Shown here piece after piece: positions 51,706 to 60,484 of a stretch of 64,000 nt of DNA. Within the stretch, counting starts at the first letter, position 1. Each line of letters begins with the position of its first letter. The notes below the pieces were generated by a model, which did not search any database, was not told the DNA's origin, and was given only the letters and a program-made list of their open reading frames with translations. Made by a program: the position numbers and the translations under genes. The stretch is from Shewanella sp. KX20019 (lineage in GTDB: Bacteria > Pseudomonadota > Gammaproteobacteria > Enterobacterales > Shewanellaceae): the NCBI RefSeq assembly GCF_016757755.1, contig NZ_CP068437.1, positions 4,774,001-4,838,000 on the forward strand. Reading direction: 5' to 3'.

Positions 51706-53115
51706 ATGACTGAACAAGTATGGGTCCTCGATGACGATAGCTCTATTCGCTGGGTACTTGAAAAATCATTACAAGGCGCCAAGCTCAGCAGTGCAAGTTT
51801 TGCTGCAGCCGAGTCGTTGTGGGACGCTCTAGAAACTTCTGAGCCCAAAGTGATTGTGTCTGATATTCGCATGCCCGGCACTGATGGCTTAACGCTGCTA
51901 GAGCGTCTCCAAAACCATTATCCCCACATTCCCGTTATTATTATGACGGCTCACTCCGACCTTGATAGTGCGGTAAGTGCTTATCAAGCTGGAGCTTTTG
52001 AGTACTTGCCTAAACCCTTTGATATTGACGAAGCCATTTCACTCGTTGAACGCGCTATCACTCACGCCAACGAACAAAGCAATAGCAGTACGCCAGCAGA
52101 ACCTGTCATCGCCACGCCTGAAATCATCGGTGAAGCACCGGCAATGCAAGAGGTGTTTAGAGCCATCGGCCGCTTATCTCGTTCGTCAATTAGCGTATTG
52201 ATTAATGGTCAGTCAGGTACAGGTAAAGAGCTTGTCGCCAGCGCACTGCACAAACATAGCCCCCGAAAAGGTAAGTCATTTATTGCGATTAATATGGCTG
52301 CAATACCAAAGGACTTAATCGAGTCTGAGCTGTTTGGTCATGAGAAAGGTGCTTTTACCGGGGCGGGAAGTGTTCGCCAAGGCCGGTTTGAACAAGCAAA
52401 TGGTGGCACGCTGTTTTTAGATGAAATTGGCGATATGCCTTTAGACGTGCAAACTCGCTTATTGCGCGTGTTAGCCGATGGTCAGTTTTATCGTGTCGGC
52501 GGCCACTCTCCGGTGCAAGTTGATGTGCGTATTATTGCCGCCACCCACCAAGACCTAGAACAACTGGTACGTAAAGGTGATTTTAGAGAGGATCTGTTTC
52601 ATCGCTTAAATGTGATTAGAGTGCATCTGCCGCCATTATCGCAACGACGAGAAGACATTGCTCAGCTGGCACGCCACTTTTTGATCATCGCAGCAAAAGA
52701 GATCGATGTAGAGCCAAAAATATTGACGAAAGAAACAGCCAATAAACTTGCAACACTGCCCTGGCCCGGCAATGTTCGCCAGCTAGAGAACACCTGTCGC
52801 TGGTTAACCGTCATGGCCTCAGGACAGGAGATTTTGCCACAAGATCTGCCACCTGAACTAATAGAAGAAACCACAGCATCTCATAATGAACATACTGCGA
52901 CTAACGACTGGGAAACGGCACTAAAACGGTGGATAGATCTGCGCCTAGCCGAGGGAGAAAGTGACTTACTTACTGAAGTCCAGCCCGCTTTCGAGCGCAT
53001 TTTGCTGGAAACAGCCCTAAAGCATACCAATGGCCATAAGCAAGAAGCCGCTAAACGTTTGGGCTGGGGGCGCAACACCTTGACCCGTAAGCTAAAAGAG
53101 TTGGCAATGGAGTAA
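51706..53115 (+). CDS. glnG: Nitrogen regulator NtrC
   Basis: A 469-residue sigma-54 activator: receiver with Asp53 in VIVSDIRMPG, AAA+ domain (Walker A GQSGTGKELVA, GAFTGA loop, Walker B GGTLFLDEIG) and a C-terminal Fis-type HTH (QEAAKRLGWGRNTLTRKLKEL). Phosphorylated NtrC would act at the sites before glnA and before this operon. A bidirectional terminator follows. Confidence 0.97.
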   Translation: MTEQVWVLDDDSSIRWVLEKSLQGAKLSSASFAAAESLWDALETSEPKVIVSDIRMPGTDGLTLLERLQNHYPHIPVIIMTAHSDLDSAVSAYQAGAFEYLPKPFDIDEAISLVERAITHANEQSNSSTPAEPVIATPEIIGEAPAMQEVFRAIGRLSRSSISVLINGQSGTGKELVASALHKHSPRKGKSFIAINMAAIPKDLIESELFGHEKGAFTGAGSVRQGRFEQANGGTLFLDEIGDMPLDVQTRLLRVLADGQFYRVGGHSPVQVDVRIIAATHQDLEQLVRKGDFREDLFHRLNVIRVHLPPLSQRREDIAQLARHFLIIAAKEIDVEPKILTKETANKLATLPWPGNVRQLENTCRWLTVMASGQEILPQDLPPELIEETTASHNEHTATNDWETALKRWIDLRLAEGESDLLTEVQPAFERILLETALKHTNGHKQEAAKRLGWGRNTLTRKLKELAME

Positions 53116-53149
53116 TCTCATTAACAAATGCCCCCAAGTCCAAAGCTAG

Positions 53150-53188
53150 AAACTAAAAAGGATATCAAACGATATCCTTTTTTAGTTT
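53150..53188. terminator. Bidirectional terminator between glnG and the first OMP gene
   Basis: AAACTAAAAAGGATATC-AAAC-GATATCCTTTTTTAGTTT. The core and loop are repeated at 53951-53991 after the second paralogue. Confidence 0.92.
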
Positions 53189-53220
53189 CAATCTTGTACG
53201 GTAATAGCCGCAACTTTTGA

Positions 53221-53775
53221 CTAGAACTGGTAATGTATTCCTAGAGTCACATTTGCGTACTCAGCATCAAAATCATCCAGATCATAATCATCCGTTTCAA
53301 GTGCAGCGGAGGTAAAATCATAGCCTAAACGAATGGTTAGTTTTTCGGTTAGCGCGGCATTAACGCCGGCACCAGCTATCACACCGATCCCAGAGAAATC
53401 CAACTCTTCAGACCCGCTCTCAAAAACCAATGCAGCAGACGCTAGACCGACTTTACCGTATACAGAAAACGTATCGTTTATCACCCATGTGAACTTGGGC
53501 GCAGCCGAAAATGAGCCAGCGTTGACACTAATACCATCCTCTTCGAGAAAGTCATTTGTGCCATATAGCGCAGCTTCTATGCCAAACCACTCATTGAAGT
53601 TGTAGCCGCCGTAGAGACCATAGCTTTGGCCTGATTCAGATAGATCTTCAATGTCAGCTGAAAAGGCGCCAATTTGACCGCCTACATATGCTCCAACGCG
53701 ATCCGTCTCTGCAGAAGCAACACTTGAAGCCGTGAGTCCACAGACCATCATCGCCACAATAGCTATTCTATTCAT
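53221..53775 (-). CDS. Outer-membrane beta-barrel protein, paralogue 1
   Basis: A 184-residue small barrel protein of the OmpA/OmpX-like porin family: signal peptide ending ASA-E, alternating strands (VGAYVGGQIGAFSADIED; SYGLYGGYNFNEWFGIEA) and the C-terminal aromatic strand VTLGIHYQF. It shares most residues with the neighbour at 54016, so the two arose by tandem duplication. Function unknown. Confidence 0.85.
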   Translation of the reverse strand: MNRIAIVAMMVCGLTASSVASAETDRVGAYVGGQIGAFSADIEDLSESGQSYGLYGGYNFNEWFGIEAALYGTNDFLEEDGISVNAGSFSAAPKFTWVINDTFSVYGKVGLASAALVFESGSEELDFSGIGVIAGAGVNAALTEKLTIRLGYDFTSAALETDDYDLDDFDAEYANVTLGIHYQF

Positions 53776-53950
53776 GATTTAATCCCTTACCTCGTTTTTG
53801 AAGCTGGCAATCTATCACGAATCTCACCTTCGATATGTAATACCCTGTAATTATTAGTAATTTTCATATTGCCGGCAAAGGTAGCGGCTAAGGCTGGATA
53901 TTCTATTTGGAAAAATAGCAGGCAAGCATATTAAGTAGAGGCAAAACCTG

Positions 53951-53991
53951 AACAACAAAAAAGGATATCAAACGATATCCTTTTGGTTGTT
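53951..53991. terminator. Terminator after OMP paralogue 2
   Basis: The same stem core AAAAGGATATC-AAAC-GATATCC as at 53150-53188, with diverged outer flanks, showing that the duplication included the terminator. Confidence 0.88.
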
Positions 53992-54015
53992 AACTCATAG
54001 CTTCAGTCATTGTGA

Positions 54016-54570
54016 CTAGAACTGATAATGCATACCGAGCGTTACGTTTGACAAATCCATATCGATATCGCCGGCACCAAAATCGTCAGAATCAAGCGTA
54101 GCGGCGGTAAAGTCATACCCTAAACGAAGAGTTAATTTTTCAGTAAGTGCAGCATTAACACCAGCACCCACAGTTAAACCAAAACCAGAATAATCGATGT
54201 CTCTTATCGGGCTGTCAATCACCATAGCAACTGAAGCAACACCTACTTTACCGTATAACGAAAATGTATCGTTAATAACCCATGTAAACTTAGGTGTGAC
54301 TGAAAATGAAGCAGCAAAAACATCAAAATAATCTTCATCAACGAAGTTATTGGTAACGTAAAGCGTACCTTCTAAGCCAAACCATTCATTGAAGTTATAG
54401 CCACCATAAGCACCATAGCTTTGGCCTGAATCACTTTCATTTTCAATATCAGCTGAAAATGCACCTATTTGGCCACCAACGTATGCGCCAACGCGATCCG
54501 TCTCTGCTGAAGCCATGTTGGAAGTTGCCAATCCTAATACTGCTAACGCAACAATTGATACTTTTTTCAT
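54016..54570 (-). CDS. Outer-membrane beta-barrel protein, paralogue 2
   Basis: A 184-residue protein with the same architecture as the gene at 53221: signal peptide (ASA-E), RVGAYVGGQIGAFSADIEN, GYNFNEWFGLEG, WVINDTFSLYGKVG, and terminal strand NVTLGMHYQF. The paralogues differ mainly in predicted surface loops, e.g. FVDEDYFDVFAASF against FLEEDGISVNAGSF. Each has its own upstream spacer and terminator. Confidence 0.85.
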   Translation of the reverse strand: MKKVSIVALAVLGLATSNMASAETDRVGAYVGGQIGAFSADIENESDSGQSYGAYGGYNFNEWFGLEGTLYVTNNFVDEDYFDVFAASFSVTPKFTWVINDTFSLYGKVGVASVAMVIDSPIRDIDYSGFGLTVGAGVNAALTEKLTLRLGYDFTAATLDSDDFGAGDIDMDLSNVTLGMHYQF

Positions 54571-54743
54571 GGTTATTCCCTTACATCGTTTTTAATGCGC
54601 AGGAATTTAGCACAGCAAAGATACGAATTGCGACAACTATGTGTAACCAATTATATTTATTACTTATTCAAAACTAACCAAGTACAGAGGGGTAACAATA
54701 AATACAAAAACCACCTTCTACATTTACTCGTTGACCATCATAA

Positions 54744-55613
54744 TTACACAGGGTCTTGATGGATAATCACCTCTGCATCACTAAACTCATGCCGGATCCT
54801 AATAGATGTATCAACGGCTATGGTATGGGCTAGTTCCAAACTCAGCGAACCATCTAACTCTAGATGAAATTGAATAAACATAGTCTTACCAGACTCTCTT
54901 GTTCTTAGATCATGGATCCCCTTAACCTGCGGATCAGCAATGGCGATCTCGGTGATTTTAAGTCGGGTATCATCATCTAACTCTCGGTCTAACAAAGATT
55001 GTACTGACTTATACGCTAAGCCGATGGCTTGCTGACCAATGAAAAGTGCAATCAATACAGCAAACAAACCATCGGCCCACCACCATCCATATTGCGATAA
55101 CACCAATGCCAATAACACTGCGGCATTCAAGAACAAGTCCGACTTATAGTGCAGCGCATCAGCCTCTACTATCGTGCTGGAGGTTGCCGCCAATGCTCTT
55201 TTCTGCAGCATAACCAAGGCAAAGGTAAGCACTATTGCAATAATAGAGACAATCACCCCAAGCGTGGCATGCTTCACCTCAACAGGATTGATGAGCCGCT
55301 CACCACCATGGAATAAAAGCAGAAATGCAGATCCGAGAATGAACGCTGACTGAGCAAGTGCAGCTAACGGCTCAGCTTTACCATGACCGTAGCGATGATC
55401 TTGATCGGCGGGTACGATGGCATAGCGGATAGCAATAAAATTGACGATAGATGCCAAAGCATCTGCAAAAGAGTCTGTTAAAGACGCCAGCATACTGGCT
55501 GAACCAGAATACATCCATGCGGCTAACTTTATAATGATAAGGGTTAAGGCTGTAGCAACCGCAGCGCGGCTAGCAAGCTTAACCCAAAAGTCATATTGGG
55601 AAGTGTCATTCAT
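54744..55613 (-). CDS. fieF: Cation efflux protein FieF/YiiP
   Basis: A 289-residue CDF transporter with six membrane helices and a cytosolic metal-binding domain. Transport-site ligands are in SLTDSFADALAS (helix 2) and EADALHYKSDLFL (helix 5); the HRYGHGKAEPLAAL loop and the C-terminal HLELDGSLSLELAH follow the YiiP pattern. It exports Zn2+/Fe2+ by proton antiport. Shewanella YiiP is a structural model for the family. Confidence 0.94.
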   Translation of the reverse strand: MNDTSQYDFWVKLASRAAVATALTLIIIKLAAWMYSGSASMLASLTDSFADALASIVNFIAIRYAIVPADQDHRYGHGKAEPLAALAQSAFILGSAFLLLFHGGERLINPVEVKHATLGVIVSIIAIVLTFALVMLQKRALAATSSTIVEADALHYKSDLFLNAAVLLALVLSQYGWWWADGLFAVLIALFIGQQAIGLAYKSVQSLLDRELDDDTRLKITEIAIADPQVKGIHDLRTRESGKTMFIQFHLELDGSLSLELAHTIAVDTSIRIRHEFSDAEVIIHQDPV

Positions 55614-55719
55614 AAGATCTGTTTACGAGTCAATGTAAGGGAAGTCCAGACCTTAAGTTTATATTAAACGGAGGGAAAACTGATGACTCCCCTCATGTTT
55701 AATGTCTATTTTATGTAAA

Positions 55720-56202
55720 TTATCTTTTGTGGTGTTTGTTCTTAGCAAAACGTTTCTTAAATTTTTCTTGCTGCTCTGGTGTCAGCAGTTGATAAACTTG
55801 GTTTTGCAGCTTCATCATATTGACTACTTTTTGCTGACGATCTTCCTGTTTAGCCGCTAATGCTTGCTTAACTTCAGTCTCATTGAAGGTGTCTGCAGTG
55901 ATAAACTCGAGCATCTGAGTTTTTTGAGCTGCTCGCTCCTCTTGTGATGGACGATTTAGCTCCATCTCATCACGGTGCGAGCTCAATATCGCTTTTACTT
56001 GTGTTTTCTGTTCATCCGATAGATCTAATCCGCGAAACATCTTACGCATTTTATCATGATGTCCGCCGCGCTCACCTTTCATCTGATGATACGATGATTT
56101 TTCTTGCTCAATCTGCTCTTCAGCCATGCTAACAGCAGCTGTAAATACCGCAGTGCTAGCCACTATGGCCAGCAGACTTGCTTTCAAAGTATTCTTTTTC
56201 AT
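55720..56202 (-). CDS. cpxP: CpxP/Spy-family periplasmic protein
   Basis: A 160-residue periplasmic protein: signal peptide (cleaved near SMA-E), LSDEQKTQVKAILSSHRDEM and LTPEQQEKFKKRF, the paired LTxxQ-type motifs of CpxP/Spy, and a long charged helix with a His-rich stretch (SYHQMKGERGGHHDK). It likely dampens CpxA or acts as chaperone. Divergent from cpxRA with a CpxR box between. Confidence 0.85.
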   Translation of the reverse strand: MKKNTLKASLLAIVASTAVFTAAVSMAEEQIEQEKSSYHQMKGERGGHHDKMRKMFRGLDLSDEQKTQVKAILSSHRDEMELNRPSQEERAAQKTQMLEFITADTFNETEVKQALAAKQEDRQQKVVNMMKLQNQVYQLLTPEQQEKFKKRFAKNKHHKR

Positions 56203-56300
56203 ATGGTAGCCTCTTCTCAGTTCGATTTAGCGTCATTACGCTAAGCAGTTTCAACGGTTACCAGTGTAGCCATTGCAATGTAAGTGAGGGTTTCTTTTGC

Positions 56301-56315
56301 GTAAAACTCTGTAAA
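56301..56315 (+). promoter_or_regulatory. CpxR box between cpxP and cpxR
   Basis: GTAAAACTCTGTAAA is a perfect GTAAA-N5-GTAAA CpxR site, about 100 bases from cpxP and 150 from cpxR, so it can serve both directions. Confidence 0.82.
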
Positions 56316-56460
56316 GCAAACGCAGCAAACGTTAATAGCCACTTTGCTCTACTCACAGGAAACAGAGATGCCCCCCCTTTACATTGAATTACACTCCTAA
56401 ACGGCAATTGACATCAAACAGGGTATACTGCTGATATTAAGTGTAAGAAAAAGGGTTAGC

Positions 56461-57144
56461 ATGAGCCGTATACTGTTGATAGATGATGACTTAGGTCTTT
56501 CGGAATTACTAGCACAACTACTAGAACTAGAAGGGTTTGAGCTGACACTAGCCCATGACGGCCAAGCTGGACTCGATCTCGCATTACAGCACACTTTTGA
56601 TCTTATTTTGCTCGATGTAATGCTGCCTAAACTCAATGGTTTTGAGGTATTACGTGCGTTACGTACCAAGAAACAAACTCCAGTGCTGATGCTAACAGCA
56701 CGAGGCGATGAGATAGACAGAGTTGTCGGCCTAGAAATTGGCGCAGATGACTACCTCCCCAAGCCATTTAATGATCGCGAGTTAGTCGCGCGTATTCGCG
56801 CAATCATCAGACGAACTCATATACAAGCCAGTGATAATGTTCAAACGGTTCACTCCTTTGGCGATCTCAGTTTAGATCCAGCTCGTCAAGAAGTGCATTG
56901 CCAAGACCAACTTATCATTCTGACCGGTACTGAATTTAGTCTGCTGTTTGAATTAGTGCAAAATGCAGGTGAACTAGCCACTAAAGAGATACTTAGTGAG
57001 AAGGTCCTCGGCAAGAAGCTGATGCCATTTGACCGAAGTTTAGACATGCACCTATCTAACTTACGTAAAAAAATGCCCGAACGTAATGATGGTCGTCCAC
57101 GCGTTAAAACCATTCGTGGCAAAGGTTATATCTGGTTACCCTAA
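56461..57144 (+). CDS. cpxR: Envelope-stress response regulator CpxR
   Basis: A 227-residue OmpR-type regulator: receiver with Asp52 (LILLDVMLPKLNG) and winged-helix output ending KTIRGKGYIWLP. Phosphorylated by CpxA. A GTAAA-type box sits upstream, and its stop abuts the ATG of cpxA. Confidence 0.92.
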   Translation: MSRILLIDDDLGLSELLAQLLELEGFELTLAHDGQAGLDLALQHTFDLILLDVMLPKLNGFEVLRALRTKKQTPVLMLTARGDEIDRVVGLEIGADDYLPKPFNDRELVARIRAIIRRTHIQASDNVQTVHSFGDLSLDPARQEVHCQDQLIILTGTEFSLLFELVQNAGELATKEILSEKVLGKKLMPFDRSLDMHLSNLRKKMPERNDGRPRVKTIRGKGYIWLP

Positions 57145-58512
57145 ATGTCATTGAGAAAAAACCCCAACAATATTTTTGTAAAATTGCTACTCGGTTTTTG
57201 GCTGTGTAGCTCTTTGATCATCGCCTTAATCGGCATGATGCCGCTACTACAGCAAAACCACGATCAAACAGAGCTCCCTCCTCATCTCGAGAACATGTTG
57301 TCAAAGCTGGCACAGAGAATCATTGATTCACCACAAGTACTGCAACCCGATAGTATGAAACGTTGGAGTCGCTTCAAAGAGAAAGATGGTCGCCCAGTGA
57401 GGCTCTATCTTGTCGATGAAAATTCAAATGTGCTCAATACCCGTAAACCTTCGCGAGCGCTGCGTCGGTTTATGCTGATGGCAGATGAAGCGGGTAAACC
57501 GATAAAACACCAATTTAGAGATGAGCTGTTATTTGGCCCTTATGAATTCAAAGTTAGGGGTAAGCAGTACGCTTTATATGGCCGCTTACCCGAACACCAC
57601 CCTCGACCTTGGTTTTTATTTTTTATCGACAACAAAATAATCACCTTAAGCATTGCTATCTTATTGTCTGGACTACTTTGTGGATTATTTGCTTGGCATC
57701 TCGGCAAGCCACTACGCTCCCTTAAGCGCAGTGCCGACGCTTTAGCCAATGGCGATTTAAGCAGTCGTGTCGACAGTGCTACTGCCAAGCGTAATGATGA
57801 AATAGGACAACTTGCACTAGCGTTTAACGGCATGGCTGATTCTGTTGAAGATATGGTTAAAAGCCAGCAGCGGTTAATAAGTGATATATCTCATGAACTG
57901 AGAACACCACTAACTCGACTCAAACTGTCGCTAGCCCTTAGCCGTAAAAAAGGTCAAGAAACCCAGGAAACTCAACGAATCGAGTACGAAGCGGATCAGT
58001 TGGAACAGATGATTGCCGAGCTGCTAGAACTGTCACGAGTTAAGCTCAATGCCAGCGAGTCTAAGCGCAACTTAGAACTTGCGGAGGCCTTAAGCCAAGT
58101 GTTGGACGATGCTGATTTTGAGGCTCAGCAACAAAACAAACAACTACACATCGACATCGATGAATCAATACGGGTGCCACTTTACCCAAAACCACTGTCT
58201 AGAGCCGTTGAAAATTTACTGCGTAATGCGATTCGATATGCACAATCACAGATTATCATTCGGACTTCGGTTACTGACGAGTTAATCAAACTTGAAATTA
58301 TCGATGACGGACCAGGGATCCCTGATGCTGGCGACTTAGAGGCTATATTTAAACCCTTCTATCGTCCGCAATCAGCAAGAGATAGAGAGTCTGGCGGCTG
58401 GGGATTAGGTTTAGCGATTGCTGAAGCGGCGGTGACAGCACATCAAGGTCAGATAGCAGCGGGAAATATCGAACCCCATGGACTCATTGTGACGATTAGC
58501 CTACCGCGTTAG
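57145..58512 (+). CDS. cpxA: Envelope-stress sensor kinase CpxA
   Basis: A 455-residue sensor: helix near residues 12-30, a periplasmic domain of about 130 residues, a second helix (IITLSIAILLSGLLCGLFAWHL), HAMP (LRSLKRSADALANGDLSSRV), phosphoacceptor His in ISDISHELRTPLTRLKL, and the ATPase motifs DDGPGI and GWGLGLAIAEA. Senses periplasmic protein stress and signals to CpxR. Directly adjoins cpxR. Confidence 0.93.
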   Translation: MSLRKNPNNIFVKLLLGFWLCSSLIIALIGMMPLLQQNHDQTELPPHLENMLSKLAQRIIDSPQVLQPDSMKRWSRFKEKDGRPVRLYLVDENSNVLNTRKPSRALRRFMLMADEAGKPIKHQFRDELLFGPYEFKVRGKQYALYGRLPEHHPRPWFLFFIDNKIITLSIAILLSGLLCGLFAWHLGKPLRSLKRSADALANGDLSSRVDSATAKRNDEIGQLALAFNGMADSVEDMVKSQQRLISDISHELRTPLTRLKLSLALSRKKGQETQETQRIEYEADQLEQMIAELLELSRVKLNASESKRNLELAEALSQVLDDADFEAQQQNKQLHIDIDESIRVPLYPKPLSRAVENLLRNAIRYAQSQIIIRTSVTDELIKLEIIDDGPGIPDAGDLEAIFKPFYRPQSARDRESGGWGLGLAIAEAAVTAHQGQIAAGNIEPHGLIVTISLPR

Positions 58513-58540
58513 CCGCAATTTGCGGCTTCAGTTTTCATGC

Positions 58541-58681
58541 CTAGGTGACTTGATTAGAAGCTTCGATTAAATGCCGACTTAGCGCAAGCATTTCTGCCGC
58601 AGTTTTCCCCAATGTATATCGTCCGGGCTGTGGCTCACCTTGATTATATTGCGACTGCCATTTTCTAAGCCGCGCTTGCCG
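58541..58681 (-). pseudogene. Possible gene remnant in the cpxA-TetR spacer
   Basis: A minus-strand frame of about 46 codons without a proper start runs from just inside the TetR gene 3' end to TAG 58541. Its translation (...KWQSQYNQGEPQPGRYTL...) looks protein-like, ending LSRHLIEASNQVT. It could be the remains of a neighbouring gene or of a longer TetR C-terminus after a frameshift. Weak evidence. Confidence 0.25.
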
Positions 58682-59312
58682 TCACTTCTAATGACGCAAG
58701 CCAGTTCTTATAGTCGCTCAACTTGGGGATGCGCTTATCAGAATGGCCCATTAATTGTGACAATGCGTAACTAAACTGATGGTATAAATTAGCATCATTA
58801 TAGTGCTTACTCGCATCGTCACAGTTGATCTGCGCGCCGCGTACATAGTTGGCCACCAGCTCTGATCTATTAAAGCCCTCAACAATACCAACTGCTTTGA
58901 TTAACTGATGATTCCATTGAACATAGTCGCCATACGCTAGCTCGAAAGCACAACGATGCTCTTCAGTGGCTTGCTCAAGAAGTTCAGGGTTTGGCATGAC
59001 TCTTGAGATAATAAAACGGTCATGTAAAAGGTCGTCACGAATTGACCAACAATGATGCATTAAAAAGCGTGTTAAACAGTCTTGATACAGGCTCTGGTCG
59101 ATAACGGCTCGCTCCAAGCGCCTTCTAAAGTGCGCCGTAGCCACCGTTACCATTAAATCCGCTTCGCTTGGAAAATGATTGTAGATAGTGCCTTTAGAGA
59201 TCTGACTCGCTTCAACCAAATGAGAACGGCGTAGATCAAAACTTTTATGGCCACGCAGGCACCGCTCCGCAACGTCAGTTAAGTAGCGTTCTCGCTGTTG
59301 CCAATTACTCAT
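58665..59312 (-). CDS. TetR-family transcriptional regulator
   Basis: A 215-residue TetR-type regulator. The N-terminal HTH is SHLVEASQISKGTIYNHFPSEADLMVTVA; the rest is the helical ligand domain, with no recognised family assignment. Divergent from the LysR gene by 121 bases. It lies at the edge of the DddY region, but whether it controls those genes is unknown. Confidence 0.82.
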   Translation of the reverse strand: MSNWQQRERYLTDVAERCLRGHKSFDLRRSHLVEASQISKGTIYNHFPSEADLMVTVATAHFRRRLERAVIDQSLYQDCLTRFLMHHCWSIRDDLLHDRFIISRVMPNPELLEQATEEHRCAFELAYGDYVQWNHQLIKAVGIVEGFNRSELVANYVRGAQINCDDASKHYNDANLYHQFSYALSQLMGHSDKRIPKLSDYKNWLASLEVTASAA

Positions 59313-59433
59313 GTCGACCTCTTCACAGTTTTAACATCTCATCTATTTACAGTTCACAACCATAAGGTAGCAACCTATTAGTCTCATCGATATTGAGTAA
59401 TACTGATAGCATCATGAATAAACTCAATAGCCC

Positions 59434-60303
59434 ATGCTGAAAATAGAACTTTTGGAAAGCTTTATCGCGGTAGTTGAATGTGGAAATTTGTCTAAAGCAG
59501 CGGATAAATTGTGCCGTACACAGTCAACTATAAGCTTACAAATCAAGAAATTAGAAGAAAGTGTCGGCCAGCCGTTGTTATTGAGAGACAACAAAGGCGT
59601 CACTCTAACAGAGTCTGGAAAGACGCTACTTAACTACGCTTATAAAATGATGCAGCTCAGCTCTCAAGCGATTGATGAGCTAAAAGATTGTCAAAACCGT
59701 GAGGTAATGCGCCTTGGGGTACCAACGGATTACATCAACCGTTATCTCGGTAGCTGCTTGTTGGAGTTTATTCGTGAGTTTACCTGCATCGAGCTAGTGA
59801 TTGATACAGACGTCAGCGGTAACCTTTATAAGCGGCTTCATAACGGTGAGTTCGATGTGATTGTTGCCACTCACTGGCAAGCTCCCGCAGCAGGTCATGG
59901 TGAACTGCTATTTGAACGTCGCTTTCACTGGGTAGCGGCAAAGGGCGGCAATGCCCACAAGCGCGATAGCATACCTATGGCACTCTACCCTGAAAACTGC
60001 CCTATTCGGGCCCAGGTCTTTGCCAACCACCAGATATCGATGCGTCCGATCAATGTCCTGCTTTCCACTCCCTCGCCCAATGCTTTGTGTATGGCGGTTG
60101 AGAACGATTTAGCGATAGCGCCAATCGCAGAGTTCCGTATCAACGACAAGATGGAAATTCTCGACCCGGTTAAGCACAACATTCCTCCTCTTCCTGTCTT
60201 CAATGAGTCTCTATACCTCAATCCTGATACACAAACTAAGGCAACCAATCAATTAATCACTTTGATTAAGGCCAATGTCGAAAATCTGGCGACATCACAA
60301 TAG
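59434..60303 (+). CDS. LysR-family transcriptional regulator
   Basis: A 289-residue LysR regulator: N-terminal wHTH (LLESFIAVVECGNLSKAADKL, TQSTISLQIKKLEESVGQPLL) and a periplasmic-binding-protein-like effector domain. It converges with the porin gene. Known dddY neighbourhoods often contain a LysR regulator, making it the best candidate to sense DMSP or acrylate, but this is inferred from position only. Confidence 0.85.
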   Translation: MLKIELLESFIAVVECGNLSKAADKLCRTQSTISLQIKKLEESVGQPLLLRDNKGVTLTESGKTLLNYAYKMMQLSSQAIDELKDCQNREVMRLGVPTDYINRYLGSCLLEFIREFTCIELVIDTDVSGNLYKRLHNGEFDVIVATHWQAPAAGHGELLFERRFHWVAAKGGNAHKRDSIPMALYPENCPIRAQVFANHQISMRPINVLLSTPSPNALCMAVENDLAIAPIAEFRINDKMEILDPVKHNIPPLPVFNESLYLNPDTQTKATNQLITLIKANVENLATSQ

Positions 60304-60375
60304 ACGCAGATTTATCACCAAAATAACCCCAGCCTGTAACTTAGCTCTTAACAATTCAGCAAAGTGACACAAAAA

Positions 60376-60403
60376 ACACCAACCACGTGTATGTGGTTGG
60401 TGT
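60376..60403 (-). terminator. Terminator of the porin gene
   Basis: ACACCAACCAC and GTGGTTGGTGT arms with a six-base loop; on the minus strand a T-run follows. About 80 bases past the porin stop. Confidence 0.88.
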
Positions 60404-60484
60404 CGGCAACATAGCCAAAAGATCTTTATGAACAAACTACCGGGAGCTTTGGTAACCTATCCATACCTCTAACTTCCAAATCCT

